A stretch of 64,000 nt of DNA from Scedosporium boydii (taxonomy: Eukaryota > Ascomycota > Sordariomycetes > Microascales > Microascaceae), in NCBI GenBank assembly GCA_002221725.1, contig NJFT01000079.1, forward strand, positions 95,880-159,879. Direction: 5' to 3'. Below the pieces are notes generated by a model. That model was given only the letters and a program-made list of their open reading frames with translations, was not told where the DNA came from and made no database searches. This document shows positions 41,915 to 54,347 of this stretch, one piece after another. The position numbers and the translations under genes are program-made. The first letter of the stretch is position 1. Each line of letters opens with the position of its first letter.

Positions 41915-44900
41915 TCATTCTTCGGCCGAGGCAGCGAGGGCAGCTACGACGCCACCGTCCTTCAGCACGACCTGCACCAACTTGACGACTGCCTGAAGAT
42001 TCTCGGGATATCGAGCGCCTCTCGAAATCATACCTCCGTTCCGGAGCGCCTCCGGCGCCTTATCCCGAATCTCCACGGGAAGCTCTCCTCGCAGGTCGTT
42101 GTACATGCTGCACGACTTCTCCTCCTCTTCTGCGCGCTCCTCGGCAGAGAGCATCATCCTCCGTTCCATCTCGTTGCGCACGGCTCCAATGACCTCAAGC
42201 AAGATCACGGAATCCCGGGTTGCCCCCACGCCTTTGCCCTTGACCTCACGCACGAGAATTAGAGTGTTCTTCGCTGTGGCCAGCTGAATAAGTTGCGCGG
42301 CCGGAGCTCCACGAGCGCGTGCGGTCTGGATCAGGGTATCTATGTAGGTTATAAGGCCGGCCGGGTCGTGGAGTAGCGCCGTGCTTGTGAGCTCCTCGCT
42401 CAGCTTCGCTAGGTCGAGGATGTCTTTGCGCAGACCCTCCTGAAGTTGGAGGTAAGTGTCCATGGCGGTGAGGAGGGCACCTTCAAGGGTGTTGTTGTTC
42501 GTATTCCAGAGCTTGATTAGATCCTTAGGCACCATCCATACGGAATGCTTCTCGATTGTGATAATGTATCTGGCGTTTTTATGCTTGTCCCACGAGCAGC
42601 GTCCCTTGCAAATGGTGCAGTTACCGTTGTCCATGGCACAGCAATTGACCTTATCGTTGTCGTCACTGTAAAGGCAGATGTCATGGCACGTAAAATTGCA
42701 GTCGAGACAAAGCGTAGTCGCCTTCCCCTCCTGCACAGGCTGCTGAACCGCTTTGTCCTCGAAGACCTCAATCTTGTCTCCTGGCGCGGCTCCGACCGCG
42801 TTGGCCAAGGCACCCAAACTCGCAATGAGGTTTTGCGCGTCGTTCGCCGTGCGAAGGATCTTTTTCTCCGCAAGTTCACACTTTCGCTCAAGTTGGATGC
42901 GGTTCTTCGTCACCGAGGCGCTGTTCTCCGTCGGAACTGGTGGCATCCGTAGGACCATGTGCATAATCCGTAACTGACCCCTAACCGACTGAAGCCAACC
43001 TTCCCGGACCACTACATCGTTTTCGTCGCCAGCTAATTCGATTGTGAAAGCACTATTATTCACCGCGATCTCGCCGTTCTCGACCGGCCATCTGAGCTCC
43101 CGAAGAGCGTCGCGGGCGAGCGGAACCCCGGCGTCGCTGAAGGTGTAGATGGTGCGCAAACAGCTTCGAACATCTTTGGCGAAGAGCGAAAAAACGTACG
43201 TCGACACGGGGCTGAGGAGTGTAGTGGTTACTTCGTTGGCACGACAGGTGAAGATAATAGCATTTACGTGGTCGATCGTCTTGAAGAACTCGGACATCGC
43301 AGCGGTCACAAAGGCATCGCGTTCGATGCCGCGCGTGTCGCCGTAGCCGGGGGTGTCAACTATGAGGAGGGTTTTGCCTTCGAAAAGAGATGAGAGCGGC
43401 CGGATACGGAAGCAGGTGACGATCTGCGTCACCGACCCAGCCCGATTGGCGCCGCGGTCGTCGACGACAAGAATGCGCGCCGGGTCGTCAACCTCGCCGC
43501 CCAGCAGGTGAGAGATAAAGGCGTTGATCTGTGTGCTTTTGCCGTGGCCGCTTGTCCCTGCAAACACAACCACCACGGTCTTCTCGCGGTCGTGGATGGG
43601 GGCGGCCTTGATCCCCGGCTTAAACCCGAGGGCGACGTCGACGACGCGGACGGCTACTTTGTTGGGGAAGCGGGGATCCGTGCAGAAACGCTGGGCAATT
43701 TCGGTGAGGCCCAGAAAGAGCGTCTTTTTGCCAGCAGGGGGAGCATATAGGTCCCATGGTTTACTTCGCACAGGACTCTTCCGGACGAGTTTGTCTCTGT
43801 TCTTGTTGAAATAATCAAGCATTTCGGAAGCCACTGAGGGCTTGGCAGTGCGACCAACGGCAAAAGGGCTCCATGGCGATGAGCCTACGACAGTTTGAAA
43901 GCTAACAGCTACTTCGTAATCGCAGTTGTCTGACAGCGAGCCGATTACCGCCTTTCTGTCGGAAGCCGCGTACCGGGCCTCTTGGGTATTCGGGTTCTGG
44001 ACTGCCCGAGGGAATGCACCATCCTTCGCAGGGTTGGGTCTAGGGCAGTACTTGACGGTGTAGCCTGTCGTCTGCAAGGCAATCTGATCAAGGCTCTCGC
44101 GCTCGTCCACCCAAGTTACGGTGATAGTTTGCCCATCGACCGTCAGTTTCGGAGCCTCGAGGGTCTTAGAGAGTATTCCGGTGACGATAAGGAGCTTGCC
44201 GTCGTTGTCCAGCACGATGTCACCAACGCTGGTTTTGGTTTTCTTCCTTTTTCCTGGGCGATGGGCTGCGTTGATGCTCGCTACGCCAAAAGCGACGGTG
44301 ACGCCGGGAGTTGGGCGTGAGCGCTGTTGACGGAGCACTGCGCAGGATTGCCGCACGTTCGCGATGGTTTGTTGATCTTCATACCACTCTTCCTCCTCGT
44401 CATCCTCCTCGTCATCACCTCCTTCTCCATCGTCTAGACTCACGGCAGCCCTAGGCCTGGCCTCGATGCTTTCCTGCAGTGGATGCTTGGCACACCCAAT
44501 CGATGGACCACCGAAGGATAGCAGCAGCCTTGGCACTCCTCCGCCGTCGACCAGTGACTGCGGTTTAACCCCGCCGAGATGGTCCTCGAACTTGTCGTCT
44601 AGCAGCGCAACCACTGTTCCGTGAAGAACATTGGCTTCAGTCTCCTTCCTTGAAATGAATTGTTCTGCAAATTCGGTGCGCTGCTCGAACAGGGCGATGG
44701 CCGCCTGCAGTTCAGTAATCTTGGCATTCTCGTCCGTCGCCCCGTCGCGCAGTTCGGGCACAAGGCGACGTGCATCCCTTTGGAACTCTGTCTGTGCCGC
44801 CGAGAATGCAGTCTGGAAGTTTGTAATTTGAGATTTTATTCCAGGAAACTTCTTCTGGAACATTTCGTGATCTAGAAGGTCCTTCAGCTTGAGGCTCGCC

Positions 44901-45730
44901 GCGGCACCAGCCTTGAGCGCCGTGGCCGTCTTGGTAACTAGGCCGGCGTCGAGGCTACGTATAAGGCGGCTCCCCTTAGTGTCGAGCAGGGAGAGGGGCA
45001 GAAGGGTGTAGCGGAGGGTGTTGCACTGCGTTGCTAGCGTGGTCGGCATCTCCTAGGTGATGCGACGGGCATCTCCAAGCTTGGACACGTTCTCGGCCAT
45101 GGTACCACTGTACGAAATCCTGACGCTCTCAAACTTTTTCTCTTCCTTCTCGTCAAATCCCGCCTTGGCACTACCGCTGGCCGGGAGTTTCACGATGCTG
45201 ATTTTGAGATCACCGGCAGTCTTCTTGGCTTCCTCTTTTGACGAACAAGATTGGGAGAAACTGAGGGTCGCGCTTCCGCCCTCCACCACTTCAGCGACGA
45301 AGTGAGTGAAGCGAGGATCATCGAGGTACTTCTCGTACTCCATCGACTCCAGGACTTCCTGCGGAATGCGCCGAGTGCGCTTCACAACCATGCACGACAC
45401 GTCGATGCGGGCCTCGTGTGTGCTCATCTTCTTCTCGTTGAGATACTTCGCCGAGCCTGTGGCACTGAGCAAGTTGAGATCCAGGCCCAGCGAGCCCTCG
45501 ATGTCGAGGGAGGCCATTCTGCGCGCCTCTTCAAGAGAGTAGGATAAGTAGAAGTCGGTGCTTTGAACCTTTTTCTCGTCAAGTTCTTGTTTTGCGTTGA
45601 CGACCCCATTGCTCCAAAGGGAGATTCCGCCGAAGAATTGGGAGGTGCGGATATCATAAAGCATGCCCAGCTGAACATCCTGCCCGAGGGCAGGCTGCGA
45701 AAGGACCATGTCGTTAGAGGCGATGCCCAT
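41915..45730 (-). pseudogene. SNTX/MACPF-like, FnIII and AIG1-type GTPase multidomain gene, interrupted by one in-frame TAG
   Basis: On the minus strand one frame runs from ATG 45730 to 41915 and is broken only by TAG at 45055-45053; a new ATG follows one codon later (45049). The front part (225 codons) starts MGIASNDMV and carries LGMLYDIRT and ISLWSNGVV, landmarks of the stonustoxin/verrucotoxin N-terminal MACPF-like domain. The back part (1,044 codons) carries the SNTX helical/thioredoxin-like continuation, an acidic stretch, a fibronectin type III domain (about 43850-44160), a GTPase domain with GTSGHGKST and DTPGYGDTRG, and a cysteine-rich motif CxxCxxTCHxxC...CxxCxxxCxWxxH (about 42570-42715) seen in many eukaryotic AIG1-like GTPases, then a helical tail. 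An upstream ATG at 45970 would add 80 less family-like residues. It could be a recent pseudogene, a readthrough gene or a sequencing error. Confidence 0.75.
45053..45055 (-). other. Single in-frame stop codon (TAG) inside the SNTX/GTPase gene
   Basis: It is the only stop in a frame of about 1,270 codons on the minus strand. The frame is the same on both sides, so no frameshift is involved. I could not build an intron around it with convincing signals. It fits a C-to-T change of a Gln codon. Confidence 0.8.
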
Positions 45731-47743
45731 CGTGCCTTGGTAAAAGCGGTAAGGATTTAGCCACGATAGAGGATTATCAGAAAGCATCAAGTGGGGATTA
45801 CCCGAGGAGCAATTGATGGTAATGAATCCGCTTGGTTTGTTGAAATGACACCTGGAAGCGAAGACGGCGAGAATAAGAGAACCACGTTTGAGGCTGGGGT
45901 TGGCTTCTGGTAATGAGTTTTGCACAGAGCTCATGGAATTTGATCCATCACTTCCGGGGAGCGTCTTCAATATTGCACCGTACCAATACCTTTTAGACCC
46001 AATTCCGCAATCGAGCCTGCCCCCGTCCTTGCATGAGATGAAACCAGAAATTCTGTTGCCCTCATCGTTACGGCTCCTCTCGTCTCATCAACAATGCGTT
46101 CGGGTAATGCAGCATTATTAAGATTGGCTGTCCGGGGTCCTCAATGTGACGCCGTAGCTACTTAATTGTGTATAGTGGCGCCTTACAAGGATACTAATAC
46201 GATCTTTTCCATCCTTCTTCCACTGGGGGCTCGATTGTGTGTTATGGAATTGCTTCCCATTTGATCAGCCGATCCGAAGTCTGTCAGTTCTTGCAGGAGG
46301 TATGGAGGAACTGTTCCAGACCATTGGTTACAAGTCCTTTTCGTATGTGTGCCATGTGGGCAGTGGACAGTGTAGCTTTCAAGACTGCTTTCAATACGCT
46401 GGACTCTCATCCACGCATGGCCAGACCAAGAAGAATCACCAGCATCGGGCAGCAATTGAGGCCTAATGGGAGCCACCAAGCCCAAGGCTGGATATTCCGC
46501 CTGCGACTCCACGCTCGGATTCGTCGTGACACAAATTCTGCCACCCTCACAGGACTTCGAAGTCTTTATTAACAAGCGGTGTTGTGAGTGGGATGGCCAT
46601 TTAGGCCGAAGAGAGGGCAACAGGCTTCTTTGAGAGAATATACCCAAGGGGCCCAAAATGGCAGCCAGGCTAGCGGAGATGGTCAAGAACAGAGAGTTGG
46701 GAGCTGCGGGCGTAACCATTCTAGATGTGTCCAACTTTTTCTTTTCTCCCTGTCGTGTTTGTCCTTTGCACTTCGCAGCCCGTCCATTGCGGCAACGCCT
46801 AAACCTTGTATAAATAGATAGAGGCGGTGGCAGTGCGGAGGGGTGCCGCCAGGCAAGCCCACCCTCTGGTATCCGAGCAGGGATCTAGATCTACACTCAA
46901 GGCTTTTCCCTATTTCGGGGAATATAGCATTTGTACTGGATGCAATAATAGCATGCTTTTAAGGATCCCGGCGTCGGGTAGTTCGTAAAGTTCATAACTA
47001 TATGTGTCCCGCATCGTCTTGATATCCCAGCAAGGTCACCGAGCGCTGTCAGGGCTTGTCCTCAGCCCTAGAGGAGGAGTGCTGTTTACATGTACTTCGT
47101 AAATACTAACCAAGTTTCAATGTTCTCATTAAGAAAAAGAGGCGCGGTACGAGGTACATCGTGCCGTTTTCCCTGGTTCGGGCAGGCAACAAGACGGAAA
47201 CGTTCGTACCCAAAGTAAGAGGCCGGCTCGCGCCTCTCTCTCTGCGTAATTATAGTCTTTCCTGGTAATGGACTGATCTTCTCGGCGTATCCTGCAGCGG
47301 GTTCAGTCACAGATAACTACTCGTTTAGCCCCGGAAATTTTCGACAGAATGTCCTGGTTATCACTTGGCTCTGAAACTGTCTATCTTTTCATCTCATCCA
47401 GTTTTGTCAACACAAGGATGGGATAAGGACTGATGGGATCAAAACTATCCGGGCTTGTCTGCAAGTACCATCACGGAGCAGAAAGAGCATGAAAAAAGTG
47501 GGAAGGGTCTAAAATCTCTTTTCAAACACAATTGTATTATTAAGATATTAAGGGTTAGCAACCCAGTCGATAAAACTGCATACGATATGCCTCCCTGTTA
47601 AGGAGAATGAAGATCCAATCAAGGGTGACAACAGCTGCCAACGGTGCCCTTCCGGACGAGCCAACACTCGCCACATTTCTGGCTCGAAGCTTGGTGGTGT
47701 CGGTGTCGGCGATGGGGGCCGTGTCGCATCCGAACAACCCTCC
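45731..47743. other. Intergenic stretch
   Basis: A 183-codon minus-strand frame at 46183-46734 is unrecognised and lacks partner exons. A good TATA sequence (TATAAATAG near 46809) has no gene downstream. No gene is supported. Confidence 0.45.
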
Positions 47744-49313
47744 TTAATAGATATAGCGATACTTGGGGTTGTAGTCACCCAGACGCGCGATTTCTTCTTC
47801 CGTTTTACCAACCAAAATATAGTCTCGCTCGCCTCGGTCCCTCTTCTTATTCTCCCTCCACAAAAGTACGGATGTCAGACCGTATCCCACAGCAGCAGCA
47901 AATACGAAGCCAAGTGTGGCTCCGTGGCCGAGCTTATACTCCGGTTTGTCCTTTGTCCGGTATAAAAAAGCGCTGTAAATTCCCGCGCAGTTTCCCAGCG
48001 TCATGCTCGTGCCCTGACCTGCCGCCCTTTTAAAGTGGCTGGGCAAGTTGTTAGGCATCCAGGAGATCGGAATACCAACAGCCACATAGAGGCCACATGC
48101 GACGATAATGCATCCCGCGTACTGAGCACCCGCGCCATACTTTGGAGTGCCCAAGAGGATGGCATAGCCGGCGCAAGAGACTAGACACCCAGCAACTGCG
48201 AAAGGACCTCGGCGTCCGGTACGGTCGGAGAAATACGCGACAGCGAGGTAAATCAGGGCGCCAGCGGCATAGCATGGAATGGTGAGGAGCTGCGTGTGGA
48301 GACCGCTGTATCCGAGGGCGTTAATTATGGTGGGTAAAAAGGTGCTAAACCCGTATAGCATGACCGTGACACCGTGTTGGGCAGTGGCTATTGTCCAGAC
48401 CTTCCAGTCTTTCCAAGCCTCCCTGCATTGCTGCCAATCGATGCGGTCCGATTCTCCATCCAACCCTAGGGAAGTGCCATCGAGATGTTTCCGGACCTCA
48501 CACAGCTGCTTCTCGCGGTCTGTGAGGTATGTCGCGCTCTGGGGGTCGTTCGCAAGGATAAAGTACGCCGCCACCCCGAGTATCACGGTTGGGATGCCCT
48601 CCAATATCATTAGCCACCTCCAGGCGGACATGCCCCGTGTTCCATGCATATGGCCGATTGCGTATGCCAACAAGCCACCGCATGAGCCGGAGACAGCTGA
48701 GGCTGCAAAGAGGAAGAAGATCCGAACGGCAAGCTCCTTGCGGCGATAGAAAAATGTGAGGTAGAAGCAAATAGCAGGGAAGTATCCGGCCTCGAAGAGG
48801 CCGAGAAGGAGGCGGACGCCGATGAGTTGGGCCTTGTTATTCACGAATCCGGTGCATAGCGCGACAATACCCCAGCCGACAGCAGTAGCAGGGATGAATC
48901 GGCGGGGTTGGACCATTTTGAGGAGAAGATTCGCAGGCATTTCGAAGGAGACGTAAGTTATGAAGAGGACAGAGACGCAAAGCTGGTAATCGTCACCTTT
49001 GAGACCAAGATCTTTTTCGAGGTCATAGAGACGAGCGTTTCCTATAGTTCAAATTAGCACGTAATATTCTCGAGGAGAAGGCCGGCGAGGAGAGGGCCCA
49101 AATACCAATATTAGTCCTATCCAAGAAGGACAAAATGTAAAGAAGAATGACGATTGGGAAGATATGGAGATCCATCTTGCGGACCATCGTCCTCTCTTCT
49201 TCTGGTGTCATGTCTTGGCTTTCTAGGCCATACTCCAAACCGACCGCATCAGCCTTGAACTCCTTTGACGTGTCAAGAGCGTCATTTCCGCTTTTGTCTG
49301 AATGAGAAGCCAT
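47744..49313 (-). CDS. MFS transporter, anion:cation symporter (Dal5/Tna1-like) family
   Basis: Exons inferred on the minus strand: 49313-49106 and 49041-47744 with a 64-base intron, giving 501 residues. After an acidic leader and EEERTMVRKMDLHIFPIV comes LLYILSFLDRTNIG at helix 1, the hallmark of the ACS family. Further landmarks are SFEMPANLLLKM, the loop-2/3 stretch GVRLLLGLFEAGYFPA, FYRRKELAVR, WRWLMILEGIPT, and the second-half SDRTGRRGPFAVAG. Such proteins import organic anions (allantoate, nicotinate, vitamins or aromatic acids) with protons. It faces away from the Baeyer-Villiger gene at 50098, sharing an 0.8-kb divergent promoter region, so co-regulation as the uptake step of that cluster is likely (inference). 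Confidence 0.9.
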
Positions 49314-50097
49314 ACTAGGCTCTGTTCAATGAGTTGAGCCGCAGCTTGATCGTTGGTTGTTAACACTATGCTCCTTGCTCTGCAATGTCTTGGAAGGAAG
49401 CAGAGTTTGCAAGGCGATGCTTCGGAAGAATGGGGATTCTGTGCTCCGCGTGCTGGCTTTATACTACCGTTGCAGCTAACCTTCTTTTCGAGGAGAGGGA
49501 TTTGGTTCAAAGGGCAGATAGCCGCGCCATTGATTGCATATGATTCCCCGGACTCGGGACAGACCGAGGAGATGAATGCGCGGAGCTAGCGCCGTTGTGG
49601 AGGTGCATCTTGAGGGGAACTGAAATTGGTTGTCCACCAGACCCACCCATGTCAATCGACTCAAGAGCTTACACCGTAGCCGGATTCGGCTATGGATGGC
49701 AGACTCGGTAATGGTGTGAGTGTTAGCTTCACGTAGGCTAACAGCCGCAAACAGCATTTGCCATTACCCCCCCAACTACCTGGTCCTCGCATCTAGGCCT
49801 TCGGTCACGCCAATCTTCTCGACCCATCCTGCTTGTCAGTGGAGTGGTAGTCCTAGACTCCTAGTAGCACATCGCGCAAATAGCATGTTACACCACGAGA
49901 CGTGATAGTTTAACCATCAGCAGGTGCAAAGTCTCTCAAACGATGGAATATATTAATTCAGCCTCGGGCAATTGATAGTTTTTGGCCATTTTTGCATTCA
50001 GCCCCATCGCAGTTTCAGCAAGGTCACATCAATCAATCTAACAACTGAACCAGGCCCCCAACCTCTTCTTATTTGGTAGTCTTGCCCGATAGCAGCC
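49314..50097. promoter_or_regulatory. Divergent promoter region of MFS and monooxygenase genes
   Basis: This 784-base region lies between two genes transcribed away from each other. The cluster regulator is a Zn2Cys6 protein, so CGG-type half sites are expected; I note CGG triplets near 49681-49689 but cannot define an operator. No gene was found inside. Confidence 0.45.
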
Positions 50098-52282
50098 ATG
50101 GCTCCTCTCCTTAACTCCGATTCGTCTCCGCCGGTCCTCGACTCACATGTGCAAGATTCACCTGACCCAATATCTCTAAAGATTCCCCTGGTCGCTTCCC
50201 CCGAAGCTCAAAAGCTCTTCGGCTGGCCGGAGCAAAATGATGCCGGGTATCGCATTAAAGAAGAGCCAATGGGCACAAAACGGAAACTGAAGGTCGTGGT
50301 CCTTGGCGCCGGCGTATCCGGGATTAATTTCACCAAAACCGCGCAGGAAAAACTGAGCAATGTGGAAATCGTGTGTTACGAGAAAAATGATGAGATTGGA
50401 GGGACTTGGTATGAGAATGTGTACGTCTACTGCTCTTTCCGCTAAGCTATACTGCTATAGTGGGCACCAGAACAGAACATTGAACCTGATTGGCATCGAT
50501 TTAATAGATACCCTGGTGTCGCGTGTGACATCCCCTCTGTCTCATACCAATTTACGTGGGAACCTCACATCTGGCCCGAATATTACTCCTCTGGCCACGA
50601 AATCTGGAAGTACCTCAAGGGAATTGTCGACAAGTATCAATTGTCGCAGTGGATTAAGCTACGGCACAAAATTGTTGGTGCAGAGTGGTTAGACGAGGAG
50701 GGGCAATGGCGACTTTCTGTCGAAGACCCAAGTGGCCGTGTGTTTGAAGACCGATGCGAGGTGTTCTTAAATGGCGGTGGAATTCTCAAGTAAGTCTTAC
50801 AGCTCAACTGTTGCCCCCCACTTATCGAATTTGGACTCGCTCACAGCAGCGATCTATAGTAATTGGAAATGGCCCAGCATCGAAGGGATATCCTCCTTCA
50901 AAGGAAAGCTGATGCATACGGCAAAATGGGACACATCCTACGACTTTAAAGGGAAAAGGGTTGTTGTCATCGGCGCCGGTAGCAGTGCCGCCCAGGTTGT
51001 TCCAAGTCTCCAGCCAGATGTAGCTGAGATGCACTGTTTTGTGAGATCCCCGACATGGATTACACCGGGGTTTGCCTCGAGACTTGCCGGCCCAGACGGA
51101 GGCAACTTCACCTGTGAGTGCTAAGCACAGACGATTATCATTCGTCTCTATGCGCATATGCTGATTGCCGAGTGGTGGATAGACACCGAAGAGCAGAAGA
51201 AAAAGCTACGGGAAGACCCGAAAGCGTACTTGGAGTATAGAAAGTTGGTTGAGGCCGAAATTGGTATCAGATTTCGGTTTCTCATGAAGAATGGCCCGGA
51301 AGCTAAAACGGCCAGGGAGGTACGCATTCTTCATTGGTCTTGTATGAATGTCATAAAAATGTTCTAATGTCATGAGCAACATAGTTTTCCGAGACTGAAA
51401 TGAGAAGGAAACTCGGCAACCGATCTGAGATAGCGGATGCGATCATTCCCAAGGACTTTGCCATCGGTTGTAGACGGCCTACACCAGGCGAGGGTTTTCT
51501 TGAAGCACTTGTAAAACCCAACGTCAACATCTGGACCAGCCAAATGCGCCAAATTACCGAGGATGGTTTCATAGCTCACGATGGAAGCCACCACCAAGTC
51601 GACGCCATTATATGCGCAACCGGTTTTGATACGTCTTGGATACCGAGGTTCCCTGTTAGGGCACACGGCCAAAATCTTCAGGATGTATGGACAAAAGAGG
51701 GAGCGTTATCATATCTGGCTGTTGGAGTGCCGGAGTTTCCTAATTTCTTCTGGTTCGCTGGCCCAGTAAGTCTCTACGACCCTTAGAGAGAGCAAATCAT
51801 GGCCGGGAGCTAACAAGGATCTCTCTATTTAGTACGGGCCCTTGGCTGTTGGCTCACTCCTTCCCATTATCGAAGTGTTCACGAATTACATCTGCGACGT
51901 CATCAACAAAATGCAAATAGAAAATATCAAATCCCTAACCCCTAAGAAATCAGCAGCTCTCGCATTCAAGGAACACCACGACCTCTACATGCACCGCACT
52001 GCCTGGAGCGGACCGTGCTCTTCGTGGTTCAGAAGAGGAACCAAGGATGGGGATTTAACCATGTACCCTGGCTCAAGGGTACACTTTTTTGAATTATTGG
52101 GACGACCGCGGTATGAAGACTACCAGTTTGAATACTTGAGTGGGAACCAGTGGGAATTTCTAGGGAACGGGTTCTCGTTGAGGGAGTTTGATGGGCGCGA
52201 CACGACTTTTTGGATGGGGTTGCTAAACGGCGAGGACATTCAGCCTGTGTTCAATGAGGATGTAATCCCGAAGCTAGTATAA
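50098..52282 (+). CDS. Baeyer-Villiger-type FAD monooxygenase
   Basis: Exons inferred: 50098-50420, 50508-50789, 50860-51113, 51183-51319, 51385-51765 and 51833-52282, giving 608 residues. The first Rossmann motif is KVVVLGAGVSGINF, followed by EKNDEIGGTWYENVYPGVAC. The family fingerprint FxGxxxHxxxW reads FKGKLMHTAKWD, the NADPH Rossmann motif is VVVIGAGSSAAQV, and ATGFDTSW occurs near 51600. Such enzymes insert oxygen next to a carbonyl, turning ketones to esters or cyclic ketones to lactones, with NADPH and FAD. All motifs are intact. It stands with an MFS transporter on one side and an SDR, a GST and a Zn2Cys6 regulator on the other, which suggests a small metabolic cluster. Substrate unknown. 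Confidence 0.92.
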
Positions 52283-52546
52283 TCGTAGATATGTAATGAA
52301 GATTTCTATCGTATATGTTTTTCTCGCCGTCCCCAGGCAGGTCCTGGACATATGCTAGAACAACGTGAGTTTCTTAGTCTCGAGGGGGTCGATGTATTGA
52401 CACCCACTATAATGGGAGGGCCAGAAAATAAAAGAGAAATCGTTCCTAGACAGGAAGCACATAGAAGGACAAGATACGATACTCCACGATATGTAAATTC
52501 CACGTCTATATATTGCAATCCAAAGTTGTGACCGTCTTGTACCTAC

Positions 52547-53668
52547 TTACATGCTATGAGCCCCGCCATCTAAGAAAATACGAGCTCCATTCACATAATC
52601 GCTGGCACTACTAGCCAAAAACACCGTAATACCCTTGAAATCATCAGGCTTGCCCCATCTCCTTGATGGGATGCTGCTTAATATCTTTTTATTCGTGTCC
52701 TCGTCGTTGATGAACCGTTGCGCCAGAGCCGTATCGATCCAACTAGAAAACGCTCGACGAATTAGCACCCATAGAATTTAAGACGCGTGGGGTTAGACTC
52801 ACCCGGGGTAGATGGCGTTGACCTGAATATTATAAGGGCCAAACTCATTTGCGAATGCATTAGTTAACTGCCCGACTGCGGCCTTCATGGGCCCATACAC
52901 CGAGAACGTCGTCATCGCTTTGTGCGCCGCCAATGAGCAGATGTTGATGATCTTGCCACCTCGACCTCGCTCAACCATATGCTTGACGACAACCTGAGAT
53001 AACACCCAAACGGAGTTGAAGTTGACTTGGATAATCTGTTGTCCGTGCATTAGTTCTCAATGTTTGGTGTTCATCCTCTGCTGTATAAAACGAACCGCAT
53101 CCTTATGCTCATCTGTCTCGTACAGAATCGGGATGGACCCGCTGCTAATACCCGCAACATTACAGAGAATATCGATCCCATGTCCGTCATCGATAACCTT
53201 CCGCACCGTCTCCCGAATCATGGCACTATCCCCCATGTCACAGTCATATATTGAGACTTTGCAGTTTGTTTCCTGGGCAAGCTTTTCTCCGAACGTGGAT
53301 TGGTCGCCCGGGATCTGGAATATAATGATGTCCGCACCAGCTTCAGCAAGTCCTCTGGCCATGCCGCCGCCGATGCCTCCGTTGGCACCTGTCACTAGGG
53401 CTGTCTTTCCGGACAGATCGAAGAGCGAGGGCGTCCACCGCCTTTCCGCCACGCATTTTCCGGGGGTCTCGGGAGGAAGTTCGAATTTAGGAATGTCCAC
53501 CCTTGGGGCATTGGTATCGCCTGTAGATTTCAACGGGCTGGTGCTATTCAAAGAACCGTTTCTGGAGCGGCTGGGAAGAACATCTGAGGAGGAACCGTGA
53601 CCTGTGGAACCAGCGTGGCAGGCTTGCCAGTCGGGAACAACATTTGCTGAGTCCGCAGAGGGAGCCAT
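52547..53668 (-). CDS. Short-chain dehydrogenase/reductase with long N-terminal extension
   Basis: Exons inferred on the minus strand: 53668-53096, 53035-52803 and 52742-52547, both introns 60 bases, giving 333 residues. The core has TGANGGIGGGMA for nucleotide binding, CNVAGIS (NNAG type), a catalytic Ser near NICSLAAH and YGPMKAA for the YxxxK pair, ending with YVNGARIFLDGGAHSM. The closest pattern I know is the gluconate/2-deoxygluconate-type classical SDR, acting on keto or hydroxy groups with NAD(P). Residues 1-87 are a Ser/Pro-rich extension not typical of the family, with no clear targeting signal. An inner start near FDLSGKTALVTG is possible, but no ATG sits there. It is convergent with the monooxygenase gene and divergent from the GST gene. 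Confidence 0.9.
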
Positions 53669-54347
53669 GTTATCGACAATTAGGGCTTCTATTGCTTATT
53701 CTTCAGACGATATTATGTGAAGTCTATCTCTCATGGACACGTCGAAGTTTTGTTCGAAAAGTGAGAGTTCGCGGCACGAATTTTAGCGCAAAGCGTCTCG
53801 CGAAAGCAGTCTAGTGATTTCGAGATCCATCTTCGTAAATGCCACGTGCAAGCATGGATCCCGCAAATCACTCTGGACAGCCCGGAATAAACTACCAGAT
53901 ATTCCCAAGCCTACGGTAGGTGGAGGCTGGAAAGGTCAGTCATTGCTTTCACCGCCAGTACTACTACAAAGTGTGGGGTGGACCTAAGATCCACGCTCAT
54001 TTCTCACAGTCCCGCACCATGGGATCTTGGACCATAGCCTATGGGCCGTAGCCGAAACACTCCAGAGCCGAAACTCCATAACCTTGCACGGAAACGCAAC
54101 GCAAATCACAGGGAGGACCAAGTGCTCGATATGATGAGCTCTGTATGCCACAGGAACTAAACTGCCACCCTCGGAGGTACGGCTTAGGGTAGGTCCACTG
54201 TTGCTTCCACGAGACTATTTCAAGCTCCCCGGAAATCCCAAGCGTGGTAACCCCAGCGGACACATAAGAGCCTTGAGATGTTTGCCTAGACTACCAATCT
54301 TCGCTGTGTGCATATTCTTCAGATCACGAATAACTCATCGCCGCAAA
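53669..54347. promoter_or_regulatory. Divergent promoter region of SDR and GST genes
   Basis: This region lies between oppositely transcribed cluster genes. No coding sequence and no clear TATA box were seen. Confidence 0.4.

Noticed and set aside
43508..43750. Plus-strand frames opposite the SNTX/GTPase gene
   Set aside because: They are shadows of the GTPase domain on the minus strand.
46183..46734. 183-codon minus-strand frame in the 45.7-47.7 kb gap
   Set aside because: No recognised motif, Ser/Pro-rich composition like chance frames, and no splice partner. Not strong enough for a gene call.
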